54,975 nucleotides of DNA from an uncultured Gammaproteobacteria bacterium (GCA_913045115.1 CAJWPJ010000005.1:1-54975); one strand, 5' to 3'. Positions 10,178 to 19,343 are shown, counted from the first letter of the stretch. Translations and numbers: made by a program. Notes: generated by a model not told the origin, from the sequence alone.

Positions 10178-10205
10178 CCTAGCGGGTAAAATAACACCCG
10201 CTAGG
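10178..10205 (-). promoter_or_regulatory. Strong stem-loop between rubrerythrin and Fe-S oxidoreductase genes
   Basis: CCTAGCGGGT-aaaataac-ACCCGCTAGG: perfect 10-bp inverted repeat, 8-nt loop; no T-tract follows it in the transcription direction. Confidence 0.75.
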
Positions 10206-10214
10206 TAAGTCTGT

Positions 10215-10634
10215 TTATGAGATTGATTCTAATGCCTTTGTAAAGCGATTAGCATGTGATCTCTCTGCTTTTGCTAGAGTCTCAAACCAATCAGCAATTT
10301 CATCATGACCTTCATCTCTTGCAGTTTTTGCCATACCTGGATACATATCTGTATACTCATGTGTCTCACCAGCTATTGCAGCTTTCAAGTTAGAGACACT
10401 GTCACCGATAGGCTCACCTGTAGCAGGATCTCCGCATTCTTTTTCAAGATACTCTAAATGGCCATGTGCATGTCCAGTTTCACCTTCAGCAGTTGAGCGA
10501 AAAACAGTAGCAATGTCATTTTGACCCTCTACATCAGCTTTAGCAGCGAAATATAGATACCTTCTATTTGCTTGGGATTCACCAGCAAAAGCATCTTTTA
10601 GGTTTTGTTCAGTCTTAGAACCTTTTAAACTCAT
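10215..10634 (-). CDS. Rubrerythrin
   Basis: MSLKGSKTEQNLKDAFAGESQANRRYLYFAAKADVEG...ETGHAHGHLEYLE...AAIAGETHEYTDMYPGMAKTARDEGHDEIADWFETLAKAERSHANRF; ferritin-like ExxH motifs. SD TTGGAG supports ATG at 10634 rather than the ORF start at 10646. Confidence 0.93.
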   Translation of the reverse strand: MSLKGSKTEQNLKDAFAGESQANRRYLYFAAKADVEGQNDIATVFRSTAEGETGHAHGHLEYLEKECGDPATGEPIGDSVSNLKAAIAGETHEYTDMYPGMAKTARDEGHDEIADWFETLAKAERSHANRFTKALESIS

Positions 10635-10654
10635 TATATTCTCCAAAATGATTA

Positions 10655-10671
10655 TTTAGAATGATTCTAAA
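10655..10671. promoter_or_regulatory. Perfect dyad TTTAGAA-TGA-TTCTAAA, candidate Irr box (iron control element)
   Basis: Seen directly; arms extend to 8 bp (10654-10672). Located about 20 bp upstream of the rubrerythrin ATG, overlapping the predicted -10. Confidence 0.65.
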
Positions 10672-10692
10672 TTTATAGAATATATATGTCAA
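10664..10692 (-). promoter_or_regulatory. Sigma70-like promoter for the rubrerythrin operon
   Basis: TTGACA (10692-10687), 17-nt spacer, TAGAAT (10669-10664), read on the minus strand. Confidence 0.7.
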
Positions 10693-10718
10693 ATAATTTC
10701 TGCTATGATATGCAAGAT

Positions 10719-10737
10719 GATAATGATTCTTGTTATC
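10719..10737. promoter_or_regulatory. Fur-box-like 19-mer GATAATGATTCTTGTTATC
   Basis: 15 of 19 positions match the classical Fur box GATAATGATAATCATTATC (counted by eye). Confidence 0.4.
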
Positions 10738-10751
10738 TTTGAGATGAGATT

Positions 10752-11765
10752 TTGAATAGATTAATATTTGAGCTATATAAAAAAATAGCATTTAAGATAG
10801 ATCCAGAAAAAGTACATGATGTCTCACTTGTTCTTCTCGAGACTGTTTATAAAAGTTATTTAGGAAAACTTTTTCATAAAAAAATAATCAAAAAAAGTAC
10901 TAAAGAATTCAACATTGACTTTGATAACCCTATTGGCCTTGCTGCAGGATTTGATAAAAATGCAGATTATCTTAATTTCACTTCCAATATAGGCTTCGGG
11001 TTCATAGAGGTAGGAACCTTAACCCCTAAAGCACAATCAGGCAATCCAAAACCAAGAATATTTAGACTGGTAGATGACAAGGCTATAATCAATCACCTAG
11101 GATTTAATAATAAAGGGATAGATTATGCAATCTCTCGTATAAGAAAATTTAATAGAAACATCCCTATAGGAATAAACATAGGTAAAAATGCTAGTACAGA
11201 TGTAAAAGATGCATTCAGAGATTATGAGTATTGTTTAAGAAAAGCTTACTCTATAGCTGATTATATTACGCTAAATATTTCATCGCCAAATACAAAGAAT
11301 TTAAGAGATTTACAAAAAGGTGAAAAAATAAATAATTTTCTTCACTCAATTAAGTCACTCCATGATAACTTGAAAAAAGTTTACAAAAAGCATACTCCAT
11401 TAGTAATCAAAATTGCACCTGATATAACGAATGAAATGATCTTTGAACTATCAAAACTACTGGATGAATATGAAATTGATGGAATAATTTGTACGAATAC
11501 AACGATTGATAAATCCAGCCTAGATGATCAATACAAAGATATCCAGGGAGGATTGAGTGGTAAGCCACTAATAGAAAAATCAAACGCTGTGCTCGGTGAA
11601 TTTTCAAAGGTTGTCAATAAAGATAAAACTATTATAGGTGTTGGAGGGGTAGATTCTTGGGAAACTGCTAACAAGAAATTTAAAATGGGTGCGAATTTAC
11701 TTCAGCTCTACACTGGTTTGGTCTATAAAGGTCCTGGTGTGATTGAGGAGATACTTCGAGGCTAA
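10752..11765 (+). CDS. pyrD: Dihydroorotate dehydrogenase (quinone), TTG start
   Basis: DFDNPIGLAAGFDKNADYLNF, VGTLTPKAQSGNPKPRIFRL, NISSPNTKNLRDLQ, GIICTNTTIDK, GVGGVDSWETANKKFKMGANLLQLYTGLVYKGP are class 2 PyrD motifs. In-frame start codon is TTG near 10752. Confidence 0.95.
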   Translation: MNRLIFELYKKIAFKIDPEKVHDVSLVLLETVYKSYLGKLFHKKIIKKSTKEFNIDFDNPIGLAAGFDKNADYLNFTSNIGFGFIEVGTLTPKAQSGNPKPRIFRLVDDKAIINHLGFNNKGIDYAISRIRKFNRNIPIGINIGKNASTDVKDAFRDYEYCLRKAYSIADYITLNISSPNTKNLRDLQKGEKINNFLHSIKSLHDNLKKVYKKHTPLVIKIAPDITNEMIFELSKLLDEYEIDGIICTNTTIDKSSLDDQYKDIQGGLSGKPLIEKSNAVLGEFSKVVNKDKTIIGVGGVDSWETANKKFKMGANLLQLYTGLVYKGPGVIEEILRG

Positions 11766-11767
11766 TA

Positions 11768-12058
11768 TTACTCAGGTTTCCAGACGCCATAAGCATCTTC
11801 TGTGGTTTGAGTTGTATCTTGGTTATCTTGACTGAGGGCACTAGATTGTTGATCATAAACATATTGAGTGAATTCAATTAATTGTTTCAATATATCGTCT
11901 TTATCTTTTTTGGGAATTTCAGCAGTAGCCACAATAGATCCAACAACGGCTGATAAGTACTGAGATGCTAAGATTGGATCCTCGTTTTTTGGCTCATAAT
12001 CTACTAGAACTTTTTGCAAGCCTTTTAATAATTCCGGTTTTAATACAATTTCGGTCAT
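11768..12058 (-). CDS. Small hypothetical protein (96 aa), acidic
   Basis: MTEIVLKPELLKGLQKVLVDYEPKNEDPILASQYLSAVVGSIVATAEIPKKDKDDILKQLIEFTQYVYDQQ...; fills the pyrD/MBL gap and is longer and more protein-like than antisense ORFs; family not recognised. Confidence 0.6.
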   Translation of the reverse strand: MTEIVLKPELLKGLQKVLVDYEPKNEDPILASQYLSAVVGSIVATAEIPKKDKDDILKQLIEFTQYVYDQQSSALSQDNQDTTQTTEDAYGVWKPE

Positions 12059-12093
12059 AATATTTCAAACAAGTTATATTATAATATGAGCGT

Positions 12094-12798
12094 ATGCAAG
12101 ATAAATCTACACTATCAGTTAAAACATTTGACGCTGGGCCAATGCTAAACATTATTTACCTTATCTGGGACAAGATAACCAAGCATGCTGCTATAGTTGA
12201 TCCTGCATGGGACTTAACGGAAATACTGACATTCATCGATAATAATCAATTGAAGCTAAACAAAATACTTCTTACTCATAGTCATCATGACCATGTTAAT
12301 TCGATAGATGTTTTACTCAAAGACCATGACATTCCTATTTATATAAATAAATTCGAAGCTAATTTCTGGAAAAAAAAGTATGATAATTTGATTATTACTA
12401 GTTCAAATGAGAGTTTCACTCTAGGGAAATCATCTATATCATCAATTCATACACCTGGACATACTCCTGGGTCATGTTGCTACTCGTTCGATGAAAATCT
12501 GATTGCAGGTGATACATTATTTGTTTTTGGCTGCGGAAGATGTGACCTCCATGGAGGAAATCCTGAAGAAATGTACAATTCATTGAAAAGTCTCAGGGAT
12601 CATTTTAGTAAAGATACAATCATAATGCCGGGGCATAATTATTCTATTAAGAGACAATCCACTATTAAAGAGGAGATAGAGGGTAATCCATTTTTTAGTT
12701 TTAATAACCTAAAGGATTTTATAAGCTATAGAATGCATGATCATGACAAAACGAGAGAAGAGCCATATGGTCCAATTACCTTGGGCTCGACGATTTAA
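12094..12798 (+). CDS. MBL-fold metallohydrolase (glyoxalase II-like)
   Basis: LLTHSHHDHVNSID (HxHxDH), HTPGHTPGSCCYSFDENLIAGDTLF, MPGHNYSIK. Confidence 0.92.
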   Translation: MQDKSTLSVKTFDAGPMLNIIYLIWDKITKHAAIVDPAWDLTEILTFIDNNQLKLNKILLTHSHHDHVNSIDVLLKDHDIPIYINKFEANFWKKKYDNLIITSSNESFTLGKSSISSIHTPGHTPGSCCYSFDENLIAGDTLFVFGCGRCDLHGGNPEEMYNSLKSLRDHFSKDTIIMPGHNYSIKRQSTIKEEIEGNPFFSFNNLKDFISYRMHDHDKTREEPYGPITLGSTI

Positions 12799-13273
12799 TC
12801 TTAGATCTTATTTTATGTATAAGCTTTCTTACCAAGACCCTGTCAATAGCATTATTAGCAATTAACTCCTGCTCTTTTGTTCCTTGCATTTGGGATTCAT
12901 TAAAGTCATATGAGGCAGAAGCATTTATCGTATTTTTTATTTTAACATTTTCAGATAACAAAAGTTCATAATCCAAAGATTTACTTATTTCATATTCATC
13001 GACCCTTCCAGATGAGTTTACAGAGAGTTGTCTTTTTTTACCTGATATGCTCATTATCTTAATAATTGGATAGGTATCAAGGTCCGAGTCTTGTGCTAAA
13101 ACTGAAGACCCTAGTCTATTTACAAGTAATTTAGATATTGATGTATATCCATTAGAAACAACTCTAATTTCGCCTAGACTATCCAAGTCTGCTGAACCTC
13201 TGAGTTGATAACCGCATGATATTAATATAGAAGATATTATAAGTACACTGAAAATTGACTTGATAGATTTCAT
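12776..13273 (-). CDS. lptE: LPS assembly lipoprotein LptE
   Basis: Signal peptide with lipobox (SSILISCGYQLRG), downstream of leuS as in other gammaproteobacteria. Confidence 0.85.
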   Translation of the reverse strand: MKSIKSIFSVLIISSILISCGYQLRGSADLDSLGEIRVVSNGYTSISKLLVNRLGSSVLAQDSDLDTYPIIKIMSISGKKRQLSVNSSGRVDEYEISKSLDYELLLSENVKIKNTINASASYDFNESQMQGTKEQELIANNAIDRVLVRKLIHKIRSKIKSSSPR

Positions 13274-15687
13274 TTAATTACGAAGTTTATTAGTTTATCT
13301 TTTATATAAATAGTCTTTAATATATTCGAACCGACAAGATACTCTCTAGATTTTGGATCTTTTTGTATAATTTTCAAAATCTCATCCTCTTGAAGACCTA
13401 CCTGTGTAATTATTTTACTTCTTAGTTTACCATTGATTTGAACTATTATTTGAACTTCTTTGTTATCATCGATACCATCAATTTTTTCTGGCCATTGGGG
13501 ATTAGTGGCTTCCTCTGCTTCAAATACGGATAAAATCGTAAAGCATATATGAGGAGTAATAGGATAGAGTAGCTTAGCTATAGTGCATGTGCATACTCGC
13601 GCATGTTTTTGAGATATTGACTTTTCATCGACCGATTTTGAGAGACTATTAAAAAACTCCATTATGGCTGCAATGGCTGTATTGTATGATTTTCTCTCAA
13701 AAATATCTGCTGTGACCTTGTCTATTGTTTCATTATGTTTGATTAATATTTTGTTATTTTCATCACCCGAAATACTATATGAATCGTTTATTAAGTAAGA
13801 AAGCTTCCATAATCTCTTCAAAAATTTATACCCTCCCTCGATTGCAGAATCTGACCACTCTAGATTTTGCTCAGGTGGAGCAGCAAATAATATAAATAGC
13901 CTGATTGTATCAGCCCCATATTTATTTATCATTTCATCAGGATCGACAGTATTACCCTTTGACTTTGACATTTTCGCTCCATCCTTCAAGACCATGCCTT
14001 GTGAAAGTAAGGATTTAAATGGTTCGTCATTATCCACTAAACCCTCGTCTCTTATTAGCTTGTAGAAGAATCTTGCATATAGAAGATGAAGAATTGCATG
14101 TTCAATGCCTCCGATGTACTGATCAACAGGTAGCCATGATTTATACTTTTCGTTGAACATCTCATTCTTATTATGTGGATCTAGGAATCTTAAGTAATAC
14201 CATGAGGACTCAAAAAAAGTATCGAATGTATCTGTTTCTCTAGTTGCGTTTTTGCCGGTAATGGGGCAAGTGAAATTTTTCCACTTATCATTTTTATTCA
14301 GAGGGTTTCCCTCTCCATCTAAATTTACATTTTTTGGTAGCCTAACAGGAAGTTGCTCTTCTGGAATAGGGTGTACGGTACCATCATCATGATAATAAAC
14401 GGGAATGGGACATCCCCAATATCTTTGTCTGGATATCCCCCAATCTCTTAACCTATATGTTGTAACCTCTTTCCCAAGTTTATTTTTATCAAAATGCATT
14501 GTTATTTTTTCCTTAGCAACATCTGAATGAATTCCATTGAACTGTTGAGAATTCATAAGCATCCCGTCTTCAAGAAATGGAAGATTAGTAGAACTCTCCT
14601 TATCATCAATTACTTTGATGATTTTAAGGTTAAACTTTTTTGCGAAGTCATAATCACGCACATCATGTGCAGGGACGCCCATTACAACTCCCGTACCATA
14701 ATTGTCTAGTACATAATTAGCGACCCATATCGGGATTTTTTCTTCAGTAATAGGATGTAAACAGTACTTCCCAGTAAAAATTCCATCTTTTTCAATTTTA
14801 GCAGATGACTCCTCTGATAGTTTTTGTTTTTTATACTTAGATATAAACGAATGGATATCCTTATTGCTTTTTGAAGATTGAATTGCTAGTTCGTGATTTA
14901 TACTAACTGCAATATAGGTAACTCCAAAAATCGTATCTGGTCTTGTGGTGAATGCTGTGAAAATTTTGTCATCATGCTCAGACTTAAAATTGATATTTAG
15001 CCCCTTAGATTTTCCTATCCAATTCTTCTGCATTAGTTTAACTGATTCAGGCCAGCCTTCCAGCTTGTCAATATCTTTAAGTAACTCATCAGCAAAGGCA
15101 GTTATCTTTAAAAACCACTGTGGTATTTTTTTTCGTTCAACTGGAGCACCTGACCTCCAACCTTTGCCATCAATTACTTGCTCGTTAGCAAGAACTGTTT
15201 GATCAATAGGATCCCAATTAACCTCAGAAAGTTTCCTATAAACTAATCCCTTTTTTAGAAGTTTCAAAAAGAACCACTGTTCCCACTTAAAATAATCTGG
15301 ATCTGCTGTGGATAATTCATTCTCCCAATCATATAAAATTCCAATATTTTTAAGTTGAGACTTCATATTAGAAATATTAGACTTTGTCCATTCTTCTGGA
15401 TGGACCTTGTTCTTAATAGCTGCATTCTCCGCCGGCAGCCCAAATGAATCCCACCCCATTGGTTGAAAGACATTCTTGCCTAGCATAATATTTGATCTTG
15501 TTATCACATCACCAATGGTATAGTTTCTAACATGTCCCATGTGCAACTTACCGCTTGGATAAGGAAACATACTAAGAACATAATATTTGTTTTCACTGGA
15601 AGATAACTTATCTTTCGTATCATGCTTCTGGTACCAAATATTTTGAGCTACTTTCTCAATTTCTTTAGGATGATAATCTTTATTCAT
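13270..15687 (-). CDS. leuS: Leucyl-tRNA synthetase
   Basis: 805 aa; MFPYPSGKLHMGHVRNYTIGD, WGCPIPVYY, KMSKSKGNTVDPDEMI. Confidence 0.97.
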   Translation of the reverse strand: MNKDYHPKEIEKVAQNIWYQKHDTKDKLSSSENKYYVLSMFPYPSGKLHMGHVRNYTIGDVITRSNIMLGKNVFQPMGWDSFGLPAENAAIKNKVHPEEWTKSNISNMKSQLKNIGILYDWENELSTADPDYFKWEQWFFLKLLKKGLVYRKLSEVNWDPIDQTVLANEQVIDGKGWRSGAPVERKKIPQWFLKITAFADELLKDIDKLEGWPESVKLMQKNWIGKSKGLNINFKSEHDDKIFTAFTTRPDTIFGVTYIAVSINHELAIQSSKSNKDIHSFISKYKKQKLSEESSAKIEKDGIFTGKYCLHPITEEKIPIWVANYVLDNYGTGVVMGVPAHDVRDYDFAKKFNLKIIKVIDDKESSTNLPFLEDGMLMNSQQFNGIHSDVAKEKITMHFDKNKLGKEVTTYRLRDWGISRQRYWGCPIPVYYHDDGTVHPIPEEQLPVRLPKNVNLDGEGNPLNKNDKWKNFTCPITGKNATRETDTFDTFFESSWYYLRFLDPHNKNEMFNEKYKSWLPVDQYIGGIEHAILHLLYARFFYKLIRDEGLVDNDEPFKSLLSQGMVLKDGAKMSKSKGNTVDPDEMINKYGADTIRLFILFAAPPEQNLEWSDSAIEGGYKFLKRLWKLSYLINDSYSISGDENNKILIKHNETIDKVTADIFERKSYNTAIAAIMEFFNSLSKSVDEKSISQKHARVCTCTIAKLLYPITPHICFTILSVFEAEEATNPQWPEKIDGIDDNKEVQIIVQINGKLRSKIITQVGLQEDEILKIIQKDPKSREYLVGSNILKTIYIKDKLINFVIK

Positions 15688-17131
15688 GATATTTCGTTGC
15701 TATGTTAAAACTTTTGATCAGTAGTGACAAAAATATTAACATCAAAATTGATAGATCGCCATATTGAGAATAAAAAGATCTTGTCATTGTTGTGGGTATT
15801 TGACCCTTAAGTATTCCTTCGACATTATTTTCAAGCATATCTATTACCTGACCCTGATTATTTATAACAGCACTTATCCCGGTGTTAGTTGCTCTGAGAA
15901 TATATCTGTTAAATTCTAAAGCTCTGATTTGTGTTATCTGTAGATGCTGATGTGGCGCTAGTGTTTTTCCAAACCATCCGTCATTACTAATATTTATTAT
16001 AATTTCGTTGTCAGTAGATGATTTAATAAGATTTGGGAAATTGCTCTCAAAACATATCATTGGAATTAAATTGATATTACCAAATGAAATCTGATCTATC
16101 TCTTTTGAGCCATGCGAGAGATTGGATAGAGGGATGTTAAGGTTTTCAGATAAATTCACTAGAGTGTTATACCATGGTGTATACTCACCAAAAGGGACAA
16201 GTTTCCTTTTACTGTAAGTTTTAGTGTCATCAGAAAAAAATATCATACTGTTATAGTATTGATTATTTTTAAAGGAAAATAATCCACTTATTAATAAATT
16301 ACTTTTATTCGTTGATGACTGAAAATACTTATAAAGCGGGTTATTTTTATCATATGGCGAAGATATGATAGTTTCTGGGAAGATTACAAGATCACTAGAC
16401 TGATTGTCGATAAGGATATTATTATATTTTTCCATTAATGGGGAATGCCTATTGCTATCATATGAATCATCTGGATAAATATTGGGTTGATATAATACAA
16501 AGCTAACATAATTAGTCTGCAATGGAGTCAGAAAATTATGGTCTTTATTAGTAAGGGAATACATTAGTAAACCTACAATTGATAAAGATATATAAAATTT
16601 TCTACTGTGAACAATAGCCATATAGAATGATAAAGAAACCAGAACTACTAAGTAACTTACAGCAAGACTACCAAAAAATGGATATACAAAATCAAATGCT
16701 GTTGAATTTTGAGTATGCCCAATTAAAAGCCATGGAAAACCTCCAAATACCACTGATTTTAAATACTCTGCTACAACAAATAGGGAGGCAATAAAACACA
16801 AATTGATGAAACCATTTTTAGATGCAGATTGATGCAGTCCAACTAGTGCATATGGGAGGCTTATAATTATCGCAACAATAAAAGTAATAACATAACTCAA
16901 AAGATATCCTAGTGAGCTATAGTTAATTAAAGAATGACTTATCCAAGATACACCAATAAGATGAAACCCAACAGAAAAATAAAGCATTGCCCTCACTTTG
17001 TCTCTTACTGAGAGATCATCTAAAACGTAAAATAAAAGTAGTAAGGAAAAAAATATAGAGAATTTATAATCAAATGGGGAAAATGATAAGACATATAAGA
17101 TAGAGGATATTGATAGATAAAGTAGCTTCAA
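15680..17131 (-). CDS. lnt: Apolipoprotein N-acyltransferase
   Basis: Multi-TM N-terminus plus nitrilase domain (VIFPETIISSP, KRKLVPFGEYTPW, PMICFESNFPNLI, NISNDGWFG). Confidence 0.93.
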   Translation of the reverse strand: MKLLYLSISSILYVLSFSPFDYKFSIFFSLLLLFYVLDDLSVRDKVRAMLYFSVGFHLIGVSWISHSLINYSSLGYLLSYVITFIVAIIISLPYALVGLHQSASKNGFINLCFIASLFVVAEYLKSVVFGGFPWLLIGHTQNSTAFDFVYPFFGSLAVSYLVVLVSLSFYMAIVHSRKFYISLSIVGLLMYSLTNKDHNFLTPLQTNYVSFVLYQPNIYPDDSYDSNRHSPLMEKYNNILIDNQSSDLVIFPETIISSPYDKNNPLYKYFQSSTNKSNLLISGLFSFKNNQYYNSMIFFSDDTKTYSKRKLVPFGEYTPWYNTLVNLSENLNIPLSNLSHGSKEIDQISFGNINLIPMICFESNFPNLIKSSTDNEIIINISNDGWFGKTLAPHQHLQITQIRALEFNRYILRATNTGISAVINNQGQVIDMLENNVEGILKGQIPTTMTRSFYSQYGDLSILMLIFLSLLIKSFNIATKYHE

Positions 17132-17976
17132 CTGTTTTTTTGTTCTTTTTTGATAGTCAGCTGGACCCTACTTATTTTTTTTGAGTCTGCTGAGAGTACA
17201 GTAAACAATAAACCGTTAATTTCAAATGTTTCTTGTTTTTTTGGAACTTTCTCAAACTTATTTACAATAAACCCTCCAATTGTCTCAATATCTTCATCTA
17301 TAAGTTTACAATTAAAATTTTTATTAAATTCATCTAGCGGAAGAAGCGCGTCAATTATATACTTATTATTTGCCTGCTGAATAATTAACTCTTTACTTGA
17401 GATATCATGTTCATCATCAATCTCACCAATAATTTCTTCTATAAGATCTTCAAGAGTTATTAGTCCCGATATATTGCTATGTTCGTCTATTACAATAGCA
17501 ATATGATTACGGCTTGCTTTAAATTCGTTTAAGAGAATATTTAATCTCTTACTCTCAGGAATAAATTTTGCCGGTCGTATATAGTCATGTAAATCAAAAT
17601 CATCAGAAGTAACAATTTGATTCTTAAGCAAATCCTTCGCGTGAAGTATCCCCAATATCTCATCAGGCTTATCATGAATTACCGGAAAGCGTGAGTGTCC
17701 AGACTCAATTACTTTATTAACTACAGCATTAAGTTCCTCATTAACATTAATAGTAATCATGTGTGGGCGCGGTATCATAATTTCTCTGACTGGTATTTCA
17801 GATACACTAAAAACACCCAAAATCATCTGAAATATATCTTGAGTTATCAAATTATTTTTGGCTGCAGTATCTAAGAGCGATATTAAATCGTCTTTGTCTT
17901 TTGGTGCATCGCCTAATAAGTCTTTTATCTTATCAAGCCAATTATTATCTTTAATTTCTGACATAAGGGTTACCAA
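17128..17976 (-). CDS. corC: CBS-domain protein, CorC/YbeX family
   Basis: VREIMIPRPHMITINVNEELNAVVNKVIESGHSRFPVIHD...GLITLEDLIEEIIGEIDDEHD. Confidence 0.9.
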   Translation of the reverse strand: MVTLMSEIKDNNWLDKIKDLLGDAPKDKDDLISLLDTAAKNNLITQDIFQMILGVFSVSEIPVREIMIPRPHMITINVNEELNAVVNKVIESGHSRFPVIHDKPDEILGILHAKDLLKNQIVTSDDFDLHDYIRPAKFIPESKRLNILLNEFKASRNHIAIVIDEHSNISGLITLEDLIEEIIGEIDDEHDISSKELIIQQANNKYIIDALLPLDEFNKNFNCKLIDEDIETIGGFIVNKFEKVPKKQETFEINGLLFTVLSADSKKISRVQLTIKKEQKNS

Positions 17977-18400
17977 AATTCATATTATTCAAAAGTTTAA
18001 CTTCTGTTTTCTCCATGAATGATTGTTCTTTTCTGGTATTATGATTATAACCTTGCAAATGTAACATTGAATGAACTATCATATGCGCCCATCTAAAGTC
18101 AGATGAAAACCCATATTCTTTTGCCTCTTTATTTATAATTTCTGGACACAATATGATATCACCATGAAAGACTTCATTGTCATAAGTGAATGTAAGCACA
18201 TTCGTAGATCTATCTTTTTGTAAGTATCTATTATTTAGAGTTCTCATTCTTTTTTTTCCAACAAAAATAAGATTGACATGATTTATGAACTGCTCTATTG
18301 AACTAAAGTTCACCCATGTCGTAAGGTTATATTTTGATGGAACATATGGTTTTTGTATGAATTTGATGAAGTTAATCTTTATTTTTTTTTCTTTTTTCAT
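17951..18400 (-). CDS. ybeY: Endoribonuclease YbeY
   Basis: HSMLHLQGYNH metal motif (HxxxHxxxxxH), NVLTFTYD; between corC and phoH. Confidence 0.93.
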   Translation of the reverse strand: MKKEKKIKINFIKFIQKPYVPSKYNLTTWVNFSSIEQFINHVNLIFVGKKRMRTLNNRYLQKDRSTNVLTFTYDNEVFHGDIILCPEIINKEAKEYGFSSDFRWAHMIVHSMLHLQGYNHNTRKEQSFMEKTEVKLLNNMNFGNPYVRN

Positions 18401-19343
18401 ATTCTTTTACAATTGATGAAACAATTTTATGTCTCATTACATCTTTTGGATCAAATTCTACTGCATCAATACCTTTAATCTTTAAAATAAATTCTAAACA
18501 GTCCTTTAGTCCAGATTGTGAATCTTTAGGAAGATCTATTTGGCTTACATCGCCAGTTACGACAGTTGTGGAGCCATAACCAATTCTAGTCAGAAACATT
18601 TGCATTTGTGCAATGGTCGTATTTTGAGCCTCATCTAGTATGATAAATGCATCATTTAAAGTTCTACCTCTCATATAGGCAAGCGGTGCAATTTCTATGA
18701 CATTTTTCTCTAGAAGTTTATTTACATTATCAAATCCTAGACATTCATATAATGAATCATAAAGAGGTTGTAAATAAGGATCCACTTTTTCAGCTAGATC
18801 TCCAGGCAAGAATCCAAGTTTTTCTCCAGCTTCAATAGCTGGTCTAACAAGTATTATTTTTTTTACGAGCTGTTTTTCTAGAGCATATACAGCACAGGCT
18901 ACTGCTAGAAATGTTTTTCCTGTTCCTGCTGCGCCTACCCCAAATGTGACTGTATTGTTATGGATTGTTTCAATGAATGATTTTTGATTTTTAGATTTAG
19001 GTTTTATGATTAATTTTTTAAGGTTGATACAATTATTAATATCGTCTACACCATCTGAAATTAATTCTATAGAGTTATTCAAGTACAAATGAAGTTGTTT
19101 TGGTGTGATTTCCTCATTTTCTGATAAAGAATAAATCTTTTCAATGAAATTTGAGGTATTTGCAACATTTGTATTTGCTCCTGATATTTTAAATGAATTT
19201 CCTCTGTTAGATATTTCTACTTCAAAAAAATTTTCTATTTGCCGTATATTCTTATCAAGAAGACCACAAAGCCTTATTAATCTCTCATTATCAACAGGCT
19301 CGAGCTTTATGTGTTGATCAATGTTTTTCTGTGACGATTTCAT
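18372..19343 (-). CDS. ybeZ: PhoH-like ATPase (YbeZ)
   Basis: FGVGAAGTGKTFLAVACAVYAL, RPAIEAGEKLGFLPGDLAEKVDPYLQPLYD, FIILDEAQNTT. Confidence 0.95.
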   Translation of the reverse strand: MKSSQKNIDQHIKLEPVDNERLIRLCGLLDKNIRQIENFFEVEISNRGNSFKISGANTNVANTSNFIEKIYSLSENEEITPKQLHLYLNNSIELISDGVDDINNCINLKKLIIKPKSKNQKSFIETIHNNTVTFGVGAAGTGKTFLAVACAVYALEKQLVKKIILVRPAIEAGEKLGFLPGDLAEKVDPYLQPLYDSLYECLGFDNVNKLLEKNVIEIAPLAYMRGRTLNDAFIILDEAQNTTIAQMQMFLTRIGYGSTTVVTGDVSQIDLPKDSQSGLKDCLEFILKIKGIDAVEFDPKDVMRHKIVSSIVKEYEKRKKNKD

